Below, piece after piece: positions 29,127 to 39,226 of a DNA stretch of 64,000 nucleotides (within the stretch, counting starts at the first letter, position 1; every line of letters begins with the position of its first letter). The DNA is from Mesorhizobium australicum WSM2073 (lineage in GTDB: Bacteria; Pseudomonadota; Alphaproteobacteria; Rhizobiales; Rhizobiaceae). Below the pieces are notes generated by a model. The model made no database searches, was not told where the DNA came from, and saw only the letters and a list, made by a program, of their open reading frames with translations. The stretch lies in contig NC_019973.1 of NCBI RefSeq assembly GCF_000230995.2, positions 5,036,001 through 5,100,000 of the forward strand, read 5' to 3'. Both the position numbers and the translations under genes were made by a program.

Positions 29127-30074
29127 ATGAAAGTCCTGGTTACGGGCGCGACGGGTTTCATCGGCCGCCAGGTGGTCCATCGGCTTCGTGAGGCCGGTGT
29201 CGAACTTCGCCTTGCCTCCCGTCAGCCGGAGAGACTTGATGCCGGGCCCGACACGATGCAGATGCCGGGGTACGATGCACCTGCCGAGGCTTTCCTGGCG
29301 CTGACCAGGGATGTTACGGATGTCGTCCATTGCGCGGGTCTGAACAATGATCAGGGCAATGCCGCCGAAGCTGATTTTCGGGCAGCCAATGCGCAATTGA
29401 GCGCACGTCTGGCGCATGCCGCCGCCACGCAGGCAAGCGGACGGTTCATTCATCTTTCCTCGATCCGGGCCGTGATCGGCGCGCGTGCCAGCGCAACCAT
29501 CGACGAAAACACGATCCCCGACCCACAAGACGCCTACGGGCGCTCGAAACGTGAAGCAGAAATCGCCGTGTTGGGCGCCTATGCCTCGCATGGCCGTGCC
29601 GACGCGGCCATATTGCGGCTGCCTCCAGTCTACGGGATCGGGATGAAAGGAAACCTGGCGACGCTGATGCGGCTCGCCGATACGGCTCTGCCGATGCCAA
29701 CGGGCGCATTGACGGCGAACCGCTCGCTGCTATCATCGCAATCCGCGGCACGGGCGGTGTGGCATCTGCTTTGCCATTCCGAGCCACTTCGTCCGATCTA
29801 TCTCGCCAGCGACGAGCCGCCGGTGTCCGTCGCTGCCGTCATCGGTGCCTTTCGCCGCGGCTTGCGGAGGCCGACGCGCCTGATGACCGTGCCGGCTGGA
29901 CCGATGCGGACAGCCGCCACACTGCTTGGCAAGCGGATGTTCTGGGACAGCCTGACGGCGACGCAAATATGCGACCCGTCGCTGCTTGTCTCGGAAGGCT
30001 GGGCGCCGGAACCCAGCACGCTGGAGCGGCTGACCGAGATAGCGCGGCTCCGAAACCCCCGACGTCCTGTTTGA
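29127..30074 (+). CDS. NAD-dependent sugar epimerase/reductase, WbpV/WreQ-like
   Basis: An extended short-chain dehydrogenase of 315 residues: Rossmann loop GATGFIG (7-13), LSSIRAVIG (110-118) carrying the catalytic Ser, and YGRSK with Y137 and K141. Its form recalls the 4-reductases that convert UDP-4-keto-6-deoxy-GlcNAc to UDP-QuiNAc (WbpV of P. aeruginosa, WreQ of R. etli). The 4,6-dehydratase and the sugar-phosphate transferase expected to work with such a reductase lie just downstream on the other strand (31084 and 30116), which supports the reading. A 4-epimerase role (UDP-FucNAc or UDP-Gal type) is the alternative. Confidence 0.72.
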   Translation: MKVLVTGATGFIGRQVVHRLREAGVELRLASRQPERLDAGPDTMQMPGYDAPAEAFLALTRDVTDVVHCAGLNNDQGNAAEADFRAANAQLSARLAHAAATQASGRFIHLSSIRAVIGARASATIDENTIPDPQDAYGRSKREAEIAVLGAYASHGRADAAILRLPPVYGIGMKGNLATLMRLADTALPMPTGALTANRSLLSSQSAARAVWHLLCHSEPLRPIYLASDEPPVSVAAVIGAFRRGLRRPTRLMTVPAGPMRTAATLLGKRMFWDSLTATQICDPSLLVSEGWAPEPSTLERLTEIARLRNPRRPV

Positions 30075-30115
30075 TCCCGGCCCAAAGACCGGTTCCGCTT
30101 CTGGAGCGGGGCTGC

Positions 30116-30655
30116 TCAGCCGCGATAAAGTGTTCCAAACAGGATCCGAAGGTCGAGCCAGAACGACGCGCTCCTGAGATAGGTGGCATCGGTTTCGGCC
30201 AGAAGTTGCGGGTTCGACATGTCGATGCCCCTGATCTGGGCCAAGCCTGTCATCCCGGGCAAAGCCTGCAAAACGCCCAGCCGCCTGCGGCATTCGATCA
30301 GTTCCGTCTGGGTCGGCAGGCAAGGACGCGGCCCGACCAGGCTCATTTCGCCGCGCAGGACATTCCACAGCTGCGGCAACTCGTCGAGCTTGAATTTCCG
30401 CAAGCCCCTTCCAACCGATGTCACGGCGCTCACCGGGGTTTCATGCGAGGGCAAGGATGGCGTTCCCTGGTACATCGTCCGCAACTTGTGGCAGCGAAAA
30501 AGCACACCTTCGCGGCCAATCCGCGTTTGTGAAAAAATCACCGGACCGGGCGAGGATACCCGGACGGCGACAATGGCCAGCAATAGAATGGGAGAGGTTG
30601 CCACCAGCAGCACAGCCGCACCGGCGAGATCGAAGATTTTCTTGGCTGTCTTCAT
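30116..30655 (-). CDS. Small undecaprenyl-phosphate sugar-phosphate transferase
   Basis: A monotopic phosphoglycosyl transferase (bacterial sugar transferase family, PglC/WreU size), 179 residues. One N-terminal hydrophobic segment (FDLAGAAVLLVATSPILLLA) is followed by the catalytic core: SSPGPVIFSQTRIGREG, KLRTM, then LDELPQLWNVLRGEMSLVGPRP. It moves a sugar-1-phosphate to the lipid carrier, the first step of a repeat or chain. The ATG at 30655 fits the family start; upstream in-frame sequence to 31057 is non-coding in this frame. With the neighbouring dehydratase and reductase, the first sugar may be QuiNAc, by analogy with WreU of R. etli. Confidence 0.88.
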   Translation of the reverse strand: MKTAKKIFDLAGAAVLLVATSPILLLAIVAVRVSSPGPVIFSQTRIGREGVLFRCHKLRTMYQGTPSLPSHETPVSAVTSVGRGLRKFKLDELPQLWNVLRGEMSLVGPRPCLPTQTELIECRRRLGVLQALPGMTGLAQIRGIDMSNPQLLAETDATYLRSASFWLDLRILFGTLYRG

Positions 30656-30773
30656 GTGGCCGATAGGGCTCCCTGCCAGGGCTCTACGCGATAACCGCCA
30701 GCGATGCCCGTCAATCCGGCCGGCGTAGCACGAGGTCGCCTTCCCAACCAAGCGCGCCGCGCGGTCCTCGATT

Positions 30774-31061
30774 TCAGATACGACCCAGGACAAAGGCGAG
30801 ATAGAGTCCAAGGGTGCCGGCAAAAGTCTGTCGATAGACGCCGCTTTTGCGCAGGGCGCCCAGGCGTTGGAAAAGGGAACCTCGCCGACCGTTCGCGAAC
30901 AGGTCGAGGCACGCCACCGCATCCTTCGTAAGGAGATCGCGATTGACGGCAAGGCCGGCAAGATTGAGATCGGTCCAGTCCGCGAACTGGCCCTTGAACA
31001 GGCGACCCAGCCGGGAGATCCGCGCCTGCCACGATGCATTGGCGCCGACCAGATCAAGCAC
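30774..31061 (-). CDS. Small ORF or gene remnant of unknown function
   Basis: A 95-residue frame starts at a GTG directly after an in-frame TGA (31062-31064) and ends before the sugar transferase. It reads like a real protein sequence (balanced composition, Leu-rich helices, ending TFAGTLGLYLAFVLGRI) rather than antisense noise. It has no good ribosome-binding site, and its end looks like a C-terminal amphipathic tail. It is 22 bp downstream of the dehydratase gene. I think it is more probably the 3' remnant of a truncated gene, perhaps a glycosyltransferase, than an intact small gene. The family was not recognised. The rest of the 428-bp gap (30656-31083) holds nothing clear. Confidence 0.4.
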   Translation of the reverse strand: MLDLVGANASWQARISRLGRLFKGQFADWTDLNLAGLAVNRDLLTKDAVACLDLFANGRRGSLFQRLGALRKSGVYRQTFAGTLGLYLAFVLGRI

Positions 31062-31083
31062 TCAAGATTATTTTCTGCACAGC

Positions 31084-33072
31084 CTAAGTCGCCTGCCCAG
31101 CCGTTTTCGGGATCACCTCTTGAGGCGTGGCCCCCCTCGCCTTCTTGGCGCGGTCAAGACCGGCAAGCGCGGCAAGCGAAGCTGCCTTGTTCTGGCTCTT
31201 CATCTCCTGCTGAAGCGCCGCAAGTGCTGTCTGGACATCCGACCACTGCGCGACATCGGTGCTCAGGCCGAAGATCTTGGCAATGCTGAGTTCCACCAGT
31301 TCCTCGTCCTCGCCGTGCAGGGTCTCGTGGAGCTTTTCGCCCGGGCGGATGCCTGTGAAGCGGATTGGAATGTCCGTATAGGGGCTTTTTCCCGCCATGC
31401 GGATCATCGTTTCGGCCACTTCGACGATCGGCACGGGCTTGCCCATGTCGAGCATGTAGACGGCGTAATCCTGGCCGGCCGGCCGCGAGGCGGCATCGGC
31501 CGCCGACATGATGACGAGATCGACGGCTTCGGCGACAGTCATGAAATAGCGCGTCATGCGCCGGTCGGTTATGGTGACCGGCCCGCCGGCCTCGATCTGC
31601 GCCTGGAATATGGTCGCCACCGAGCCATTGCTGCCGAAGACGTTGCCGAAGCGCACGGCGATGAACTTGGTGGAGGCGCGACGCCCGCCCGGTTCGCCGG
31701 CCGGCGTGCCGTGCAGGGCGCTGACGATCTGTTCGGCGGCCCGCTTGGTCATGCCGAGCACGGAGGTCGGATCGACGGCCTTGTCGCTCGAGACCATTAC
31801 GAATTGCGCCACTCCGCATTTAGCCGCGACCTCGGCGCAGACAAGCGTGCCGAAGACGTTGGTCTGGATGGCCGATTCCCAATTCTCCTCCAGCAGCGGA
31901 ACATGCTTCAACGCCGCTGCATGGAAGATGATGTCAGGTTTGAATTCCGTGACGACGCGCGTCATCTGGCGCCGGTCCGCGACATCGACGATGCGGACCT
32001 TGAGGCGATCATGATGCTTCTCGTCGATATACTGGCTCAACTGGAAGATGCCGAATTCGGAATTGTCGGCGACCAGCACGGCCTCGGCTCCAAGCTCCAG
32101 CGACCGCTTGACCAGCATTCGCCCGATGGAGCCGGCGCCTCCCGTGACCAGGACGCGCTTGCCGCCGACGAAGGCGCCGATGCGCTCGATGTCGGATGGC
32201 ACAGTCGGGCGGCGCAGGATCGTTTCCATCTCGACGGCATCGAGAACGAGCTTTCCCTCCTGGCCCAGCTGCGAAAGGCCTGCGAACTGCACGACCGCTA
32301 TGTCGGCGTGACGCGCGACACGGACCAGCTCCGAGTATTCCTCGATCTCATGCTCGGCGCCGCTGCCGAAGATCAGCAGATCGAGGCTTTTGGTGCCGCT
32401 CGCATAGTCCTCCAGGACATCGATTAGGCGCGGCCGGGTCGCCACCACCGGGACCCCTTGAATGCGCGTGCCGAGCGGCGCGCCATGCTCGGTGGCCATG
32501 ATGCCGGCTATGGTATGATCGGGGGGTTGCGCCGTGCGCGTGAAACGAATGATCAGGTCGGCCTCGCCGAGCCGCCCGACGAACAGGGCCTGCTTGGTGC
32601 GCGCCGTGTCGGCTTTGCCGCTGAGGACACCCCAGCTCGCGCCGTCACGCAGGAAGCGGTAGAACAGCCGGGGCGCCGAGATGACGGTGAAGGAGACGAG
32701 CAGGAAGACGATGAACTGGCGCTCGTTGAGCCCCGCGACAGGCTGAAAGGAACGCACGAACAGTGAAACGGCGTAGAGGACGAATGTCAGTATCGCGCAG
32801 CTCTTCAGGATGTTGAAGAAATCAGGCGTCGAAGCGAAGCGCCAGACCGTGGTGTAGAGGCCGCAATATCTGAACAGCAGATGGCTGATGACCACGATGC
32901 CGGCCCAGGTGACAAGGCCCTCCGTGGAGAGCGCCCCAAAGGAAAGATCCGACCGCGACAGGACGAGGCTGAGCGCCACGGCGACCAGGACCATGACCAC
33001 GTCCTGGACCATGATGAAGGCGCGCCGCATCTGAGGCCTGAGCCCGAACACAGCTTCTATATAGGATACCAT
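31084..33072 (-). CDS. Membrane-bound UDP-GlcNAc 4,6-dehydratase, WbpM/CapD/WreV-like
   Basis: This protein has four N-terminal membrane helices (about 20-135), a nucleotide-binding middle domain (about 160-290) and a C-terminal SDR domain with TGGAGSIG (310-317), SSDKA (428-432) and GMTKR (440-444). Met stands where classical SDRs have the catalytic Tyr, as is known for the WbpM/FlaA1 family. The ATG at 33072 gives 662 residues, matching WbpM; a GTG at 33150 is the longer option. It forms the 4-keto-6-deoxy nucleotide sugar needed for QuiNAc, FucNAc or diamino sugars. The minus-strand neighbour is the sugar-phosphate transferase. Confidence 0.9.
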   Translation of the reverse strand: MVSYIEAVFGLRPQMRRAFIMVQDVVMVLVAVALSLVLSRSDLSFGALSTEGLVTWAGIVVISHLLFRYCGLYTTVWRFASTPDFFNILKSCAILTFVLYAVSLFVRSFQPVAGLNERQFIVFLLVSFTVISAPRLFYRFLRDGASWGVLSGKADTARTKQALFVGRLGEADLIIRFTRTAQPPDHTIAGIMATEHGAPLGTRIQGVPVVATRPRLIDVLEDYASGTKSLDLLIFGSGAEHEIEEYSELVRVARHADIAVVQFAGLSQLGQEGKLVLDAVEMETILRRPTVPSDIERIGAFVGGKRVLVTGGAGSIGRMLVKRSLELGAEAVLVADNSEFGIFQLSQYIDEKHHDRLKVRIVDVADRRQMTRVVTEFKPDIIFHAAALKHVPLLEENWESAIQTNVFGTLVCAEVAAKCGVAQFVMVSSDKAVDPTSVLGMTKRAAEQIVSALHGTPAGEPGGRRASTKFIAVRFGNVFGSNGSVATIFQAQIEAGGPVTITDRRMTRYFMTVAEAVDLVIMSAADAASRPAGQDYAVYMLDMGKPVPIVEVAETMIRMAGKSPYTDIPIRFTGIRPGEKLHETLHGEDEELVELSIAKIFGLSTDVAQWSDVQTALAALQQEMKSQNKAASLAALAGLDRAKKARGATPQEVIPKTAGQAT

Positions 33073-33534
33073 TGGGCAGTACTGAACTCCGGACGTGAGA
33101 ACTTCAACACCAATGCCGCGCCAGGTCGAATACCATTCGCCACCGGCCACCTATGTTAGCGCAAATTTCTCGGCCCCCGCCGCCTTTATCGCATAGCGTG
33201 GACTTGAAGCCATCGCCAGGGATTTTTTCACCGGCGTCTCATGAACGAGCGCGTTGATGAAGATATCATGTAACAGCGACTGGAAAAGTAGCTTCCGCTT
33301 ATAAACACTGTCGCGCGACTCAGGTGGATTACAAGACCGGCCGAAAGATTGGAAATTTCGGCGGATTTGACGCCGCCTTTCTGGTCAACTACTCACGAAG
33401 TCTCGCCCAAGCCATTACCGACGCACTATTTGGAGAGCCCGAGGAACACTGGACGGCTGGCCAAACGATTTCCGGTTGACAGATGGGCGCACTGCAATAT
33501 GACGGCCTTCCCCCACACTAGCCAAAGTGAAGTA
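33073..33534. promoter_or_regulatory. 462-bp divergent intergenic region between the dehydratase and manB
   Basis: No gene is supported here. The frame of manB stays open leftward to 33349, but its residues there do not resemble the family. The region is AT-rich in patches; TATAAA at 33300-33305 could be a -10 box for the plus-strand O-antigen operon, but no matching -35 is seen. It is the most likely promoter site for the operon running manB to the triple glycosyltransferase. Confidence 0.45.
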
Positions 33535-34965
33535 ATGAAATTTGGATCGAGTGGCCTTCGAGGCTTGGCTTCGGAACTGGTCGGCAAACCGAGTGGACTT
33601 TATACTGAAGCCTTCGCTTGGCGCCTAGCAGCAGGCGGGCTCCAGCCGAAGGCCAAGGTGTTCATAGGTCGCGACTTGCGCGATAGTAGCCCGACCATTG
33701 CAGCCAACTGCATGGCTGCCTTGGTGGTTGGTGGATTTCAACCGATCGATTGCGGTGCCATTCCAACACCAGCTTTGGCGTTGTATGCTCGGCAGCATGG
33801 CGCAGCGGCGCTTATGGTGACCGGTTCGCATATACCCGCTGACCGCAATGGCATCAAATTCTATAACCCGCAGGGTGAGATCAGCAAGGCCGATGAAGCC
33901 GCTATAGCACGCTATGCCGCGGAAAGGTCAGACGCTTATAACGCCCCGCCGGCAATAGGAACGGCTTTGCCAGGACATCATGACCAGGCGATTACCGCCT
34001 ATCGCGCGCGCGCTGACGACATCCTGGAGCCTGGATCCCTTTCAGGCATGAGGCTCGGCGTCTATCAGCACAGTTCGGTCGCGGCGGACCTTCTCGTGAA
34101 GGTTCTCCAATCTTTTGGCGCCCATGTGATACCTGTCGGGAAATCCGATACCTTCGTACCTGTCGACACCGAAGCCGTTGACCCGACCACAATTGCAAAG
34201 TTCAAGGGTTGGGCTCGAGAATTCAAGCTCGACGCCATCGTGTCGGCCGACGCCGATGCCGATCGACCACTTATCGCCGACGAGAATGGCGATCTGTTTC
34301 GTGGCGACCTGATCGGCCTCGCCACGGCCTTGTTCTTGCGGGCTGATAGCGTAGTGACGCCCGTGACCTCCAACTCAGGCATTTCGGAAGCTTTCGGTTT
34401 TACGGTTCTGAGGACAAAGGTGGGATCTCCATTTGTCGTTGAAGCCATGGAAGCTTCCTACCATCCCGAAAAAACCGTCATTGGCTTCGAGGCTAATGGT
34501 GGCGTTCTCCTGGGGGCGGACTGTTCACTTCACGGAAAAACGTTGACGGCATTGCCGACACGAGATTCCCTGCTCCCCATCCTCGCCGTTCTCGGTATGG
34601 TCGCGTCGACAGGAAAATCCCTGTCGCGTTTGCGCGAACTGTGGAATCTTCCCGCCTGCGCAAGCGAACGTCTCGAAAATTTTCCGGTGGAGAGTTCCCG
34701 CAGCTTGATGCGCCGGCTTGCGGACCGGGATGCACTGCAGCGATTTCTGGCGCCGTTCGGGACCGTTGCCGACGTCGACGAGACTGACGGGCTAAGGACA
34801 AAAATGGAAACCGGCGAGATCATCCATCTGCGGCCGTCCGGCAACGCGCCGGAGCTTCGCTGTTATTCAGAGGCTATGGACCCAAGCAGAGCGACAGCGA
34901 TCGTGGCGCTGACGCTCGAAAGAGCGCGGGCAATCACATCCACAAACGAAGCAGAGGTCGCGTAA
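33535..34965 (+). CDS. manB: Phosphomannomutase (ManB-like)
   Basis: A phosphohexomutase-family enzyme of 476 residues that would convert mannose-6-phosphate to mannose-1-phosphate for GDP-mannose. It starts KFGSSGLRGL, carries the phosphoserine loop VTGSHIP instead of TASHNP, and a metal loop DADADRP in place of the common DGDGDR. FEANGGVLLG and RPSGNAPELR follow as the sugar- and phosphate-binding loops. Starts at 33499 and 33349 are possible. Its stop overlaps the manC start (TAATG). The operon of manC, gmd and rmd makes phosphomannomutase the natural call; phosphoglucomutase activity is the alternative. Confidence 0.86.
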   Translation: MKFGSSGLRGLASELVGKPSGLYTEAFAWRLAAGGLQPKAKVFIGRDLRDSSPTIAANCMAALVVGGFQPIDCGAIPTPALALYARQHGAAALMVTGSHIPADRNGIKFYNPQGEISKADEAAIARYAAERSDAYNAPPAIGTALPGHHDQAITAYRARADDILEPGSLSGMRLGVYQHSSVAADLLVKVLQSFGAHVIPVGKSDTFVPVDTEAVDPTTIAKFKGWAREFKLDAIVSADADADRPLIADENGDLFRGDLIGLATALFLRADSVVTPVTSNSGISEAFGFTVLRTKVGSPFVVEAMEASYHPEKTVIGFEANGGVLLGADCSLHGKTLTALPTRDSLLPILAVLGMVASTGKSLSRLRELWNLPACASERLENFPVESSRSLMRRLADRDALQRFLAPFGTVADVDETDGLRTKMETGEIIHLRPSGNAPELRCYSEAMDPSRATAIVALTLERARAITSTNEAEVA

Positions 34966-36380
34966 TGAAAGTGGTTCCCGTCATCATCAGCGGTGGAGCC
35001 GGATCGCGACTATGGCCCGCCTCGAGGCAATCGCACCCCAAACCTTTCCTCAAAGTGGCTGACGGACATTCTCTTATTCAGCACACAGTGTTGCGCGCAG
35101 CTTCGATAGAGCATGTCGTGGAACTCGTCGTGGTAACGTCCGGAGAACACCTGTTCCTGACGAAAGACGATTTCGACGAACTGGATTCCGTGATGTTGCC
35201 GCGCACATTTCTGCTCGAACCGGAAGGCCGCGATACGGCCGCCGCGGTGGCGGCGGCCGCTATCCATGCCAAGGCAACGCAGGGTCCTGAGGTGATTCTG
35301 TGTGTCTTCCCGGCGGATCACATGATTGGCAACCTGCCTGCTTTTCTGGCCGTGATGGGCCGGGCCATCGAACACGCGCAGCTGGGGCGGATCGCCACAT
35401 TGGGTATCAGCCCGACCAGACCGGACACTGCATTCGGTTATATCGAAGCGGATGGTGAGAAAGTCGTCCGTTTCGTTGAAAAACCTGATCTCGAGACGGC
35501 CAAGGCCTATGTCGCATCCAAGCGCTTCTTCTGGAACGGCGGCATCTTCTGCTTCAGCGCACAAACCATGCTCGACGAAATGGCTTTGCATTGTCCCGCG
35601 GTGATCCAGGCTGTCTCCGACAGCTATGAGAACGGCCACTTCAGTCAAGGCGAAGGCTTTGCCAAGATCGAACTCGCGCCCGAGCACTTTGGCTCCGCCC
35701 CGCGAGTCTCGCTTGACCACGCGGTCATGGAGAAGACAAACAATCTTGCCGTGGTTCCCTGTGACATGGATTGGAACGACATCGGGTCGTGGAACGCAAT
35801 GGCCGACCTGATCGCTCCCGATGCAAGCGGGAACAGGATACGCGGCGATGTTCACATGATCGACACAACCGGTAGCTATGTGAGCTCCGATAAGCGCGTC
35901 ATCGGCACGGTCGGCGTCAGCGACCTGGTGATCGTGGATTCCCCGGATGCGTTGCTTGTCGCATCCCGCGACCGTGTTCAGGACGTCAAGAAGCTGTTTG
36001 ACGACCTCAAGGCTTCTGGACATGAAGCGCACCTGCTTCACAGCACGGTGCACCGCCCGTGGGGTACCTATACGGTTCTGGAGGAAGGCGAGCGCTTCAA
36101 GATCAAACGCATCGAGGTGAAGCCCGGTAGACGTTTGAGCCTGCAAATGCACTACCATCGTTCCGAGCACTGGGTCGTGGTCAGCGGCTCCGCGAAAATA
36201 GTCAATGGCGACCAGGAGCTGTTTCTGGCGACCAACGAATCGACCTACATCCCCTGCGGCCACAAACATCGGCTGGAAAACCCGGGAAGAATCGACCTGG
36301 TGATCATTGAAGTACAAAGCGGCGATTATCTCGGCGAGGATGACATCGTGCGCTTCGACGACGTATACGGCCGCAGCTGA
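34965..36380 (+). CDS. manC: Mannose-1-phosphate guanylyltransferase / mannose-6-phosphate isomerase
   Basis: A type II bifunctional enzyme of 471 residues. The N-terminal nucleotidyltransferase begins VVPVIISGGAGSRLWPASR, and FVEKPD and the WNGGIF motif follow. The C-terminal cupin isomerase domain contains RPWGTY, KRIEVKPGRRLSLQMHYHR and HWVVVSG. It makes GDP-mannose from mannose-1-phosphate and may supply mannose-6-phosphate from fructose-6-phosphate. It is coupled to manB by overlap and followed by gmd after 57 bp. Confidence 0.95.
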   Translation: MKVVPVIISGGAGSRLWPASRQSHPKPFLKVADGHSLIQHTVLRAASIEHVVELVVVTSGEHLFLTKDDFDELDSVMLPRTFLLEPEGRDTAAAVAAAAIHAKATQGPEVILCVFPADHMIGNLPAFLAVMGRAIEHAQLGRIATLGISPTRPDTAFGYIEADGEKVVRFVEKPDLETAKAYVASKRFFWNGGIFCFSAQTMLDEMALHCPAVIQAVSDSYENGHFSQGEGFAKIELAPEHFGSAPRVSLDHAVMEKTNNLAVVPCDMDWNDIGSWNAMADLIAPDASGNRIRGDVHMIDTTGSYVSSDKRVIGTVGVSDLVIVDSPDALLVASRDRVQDVKKLFDDLKASGHEAHLLHSTVHRPWGTYTVLEEGERFKIKRIEVKPGRRLSLQMHYHRSEHWVVVSGSAKIVNGDQELFLATNESTYIPCGHKHRLENPGRIDLVIIEVQSGDYLGEDDIVRFDDVYGRS

Positions 36381-36419
36381 CAACCCATCAGCTCGCGGTG
36401 CTTGGCGAGCAACCACTAG

Positions 36420-37424
<1,005 letters not shown>

Positions 37425-37449
37425 GCTGGATGGGAACCGTTTTTGCCTC

Positions 37450-38406
37450 ATGGTCGGTAATTTGAAGCATCGTATCCTGATTACCGGGGCAAGCGGATTT
37501 GTCGGCTCTGCGCTGTTGCGCCTCCTGGAACGGGAACACAGTTCCTGCGAGGTGTTCGCGTTTGGCCATGGCGAAGGCCAGCGAAATGCCATCGACCTGC
37601 TGGACCGGGATGCGGTCGACACTGCGGTGCGGGAGGTCCAGCCCACCTCGCTCATTCATTTGGCCGCGGTTGCAGCACCTTCCGATGCCCGCCACGCGCC
37701 ACGCCATGCCTGGAACGTCAACTTCACGGGAACGATGAACCTTGCCGAATCGGTGATGCGCCACGCGCCGAAGGCCCGGTTCGTCTACATTGGCAGTTCG
37801 GAAGCCTATGGGGCTTCGTTTGCGAGCGTGGCCGGCCCGGTGACGGAAACCGTGCCGCTTCAACCGATGACGGTCTACGGCGCCACCAAGGCGGCTGCGG
37901 ACTTGATGATCGGGCAAATGGCCTATGACGGCCTGCGCGCGGTGCGCTTTCGCCCGTTCAACCATACCGGCCCTGGTCAGTCGGACGCCTATGTGGTTTC
38001 CGCCTTCGCGCGGCAGATTGCCGAGATCGTGTCGGGAAAAAGCGAGCCCGTCATTCACGTCGGAAATCTCGAAGCCGAGCGCGACTTCCTCGATGTTCGC
38101 GACGTGGTGCGCGCTTATGCGAGTGCGGCGCTTCTGGAGCTGGATGCCGGGCCCGACCATGTCTATAACATCGCATCAGGACGACCGCGGAGGATCCAGC
38201 ATATACTGGACATGCTCATAGCGCAGTCGGGCATCAACATCGAGGTGCGTACCGACCCGGCCAAATTCCGCCCCAATGACATTCCCGTCATGTGCGGTGA
38301 TGCGGCAAAAGCACACAATAGGCTGAATTGGACGCCTTTGGTGCCGTTCGAACAGACAATTGCCGACGTTTTCGGATATTGGCACCGGCTATGTAACGCC
38401 CGCTGA
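37450..38406 (+). CDS. rmd: GDP-4-keto-6-deoxy-mannose reductase (GDP-D-rhamnose synthase)
   Basis: An extended SDR of 318 residues. Rossmann loop ITGASGFVG (11-19), IGSSEAYG (114-121), YGATK with Y143 and K147, and RPFNHTGPGQ (168-177) followed by RDFLDVRDV match Rmd of P. aeruginosa, not the GDP-fucose synthase Fcl, which would also epimerise. It reduces the Gmd product to GDP-D-rhamnose. The ATG at 37450 lies 25 bp after gmd; upstream frame extension to 37384 overlaps gmd and is unlikely. Confidence 0.88.
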   Translation: MVGNLKHRILITGASGFVGSALLRLLEREHSSCEVFAFGHGEGQRNAIDLLDRDAVDTAVREVQPTSLIHLAAVAAPSDARHAPRHAWNVNFTGTMNLAESVMRHAPKARFVYIGSSEAYGASFASVAGPVTETVPLQPMTVYGATKAAADLMIGQMAYDGLRAVRFRPFNHTGPGQSDAYVVSAFARQIAEIVSGKSEPVIHVGNLEAERDFLDVRDVVRAYASAALLELDAGPDHVYNIASGRPRRIQHILDMLIAQSGINIEVRTDPAKFRPNDIPVMCGDAAKAHNRLNWTPLVPFEQTIADVFGYWHRLCNAR

Positions 38407-38438
38407 CGGCAAGACGCAGCGCGCAAAGGGTCGATCAC

Positions 38439-39224
38439 ATGCTGCGAAGCTTATGGCACTACCGCCATTTCATCATTTCCTCCATCAGAGGCGACTTGAA
38501 GGGGCGTTTCGTGCGGTCGCGCCTGGGCGGCCTGTGGTTCATCCTTCACCCGCTTGCGCAGGCGATCATCTTCTCCATCGTGCTTTCGGAAGTGCTCAAG
38601 GCACGGCTTCCGGACACGGACAGCCCCGCGGCCTACCCGATCTACCTTCTGTCCGGCATGGCCGCGTGGACGCTGTTCAGCGAGATCCTTACGCGCAGCA
38701 TGACCGTCTTCATCGAGCAAGCACCGGTCATGAAGAAGATCGCGTTTCCGCGCCTGTGCCTGCCTGTGATCGTCGGCGGCACGGCGCTGATCAACCACCT
38801 GTTGCTGCTTGTCGCCATCTTCGTGATCTTCATCTTCCTCGGCCACATGCCAGGCCGCGCATTGATCCTGCTGCCGGTCGGGATCATCCTGATTTCCGCA
38901 ATCGGATTCGGTCTCGGTGTCATCCTCGGGGTGATGAACGTTTTCATTCGCGATATCGCGCAGGTCATGACGATCGTGCTGCAGCTCTGGTACTGGCTGA
39001 CGCCGATTGTCTATCCAGCCAACGTCCTGCCGGAACAATACAGCTTCGTGCTCAGCCTCAACCCGATGGCTCCCTTGGTTGCATTGTACCAGGATGCGTT
39101 GCTGTTCAACCGCTGGCCCAGCCCCGAAAGCCTCATCATGCCGGCCATTCTGGGGCTGCTCAGCATGGTCTTCGCGATGATTTTCTTTCGCCGTGCAAGC
39201 CCTGAACTCATCGACGTGCTGTAA
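38439..39224 (+). CDS. wzm: Polysaccharide ABC exporter permease Wzm
   Basis: An ABC-2-type permease of 261 residues with six predicted helices and the family features RHFIISSIRGDLKGRF-like cytoplasmic start, RSRLGGLW, and the end of the last loop WYWLTPIVYP. It forms the membrane channel of an ABC transporter exporting undecaprenyl-linked polysaccharide. It is followed by wzt after 2 bp and lies 32 bp after rmd, linking precursor synthesis and export. Confidence 0.93.
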   Translation: MLRSLWHYRHFIISSIRGDLKGRFVRSRLGGLWFILHPLAQAIIFSIVLSEVLKARLPDTDSPAAYPIYLLSGMAAWTLFSEILTRSMTVFIEQAPVMKKIAFPRLCLPVIVGGTALINHLLLLVAIFVIFIFLGHMPGRALILLPVGIILISAIGFGLGVILGVMNVFIRDIAQVMTIVLQLWYWLTPIVYPANVLPEQYSFVLSLNPMAPLVALYQDALLFNRWPSPESLIMPAILGLLSMVFAMIFFRRASPELIDVL

Positions 39225-39226
39225 CC

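Noticed and set aside
30847..32427. 526-residue open frame on the plus strand
   Set aside because: Antisense to the WbpM-like dehydratase, whose Rossmann and catalytic motifs are clear.
31084..33072. Loss of the catalytic tyrosine as a sign of an inactive dehydratase
   Set aside because: Met at that place in GMTKR is normal for the WbpM/FlaA1 family, which is active without this Tyr.
37450..38406. GDP-L-fucose synthase (Fcl/WcaG) as the function of the gene after gmd
   Set aside because: The RPFNHTGPGQ and RDFLDVRDV stretches and overall form match Rmd, and the downstream export and polymerase genes fit a D-rhamnan.
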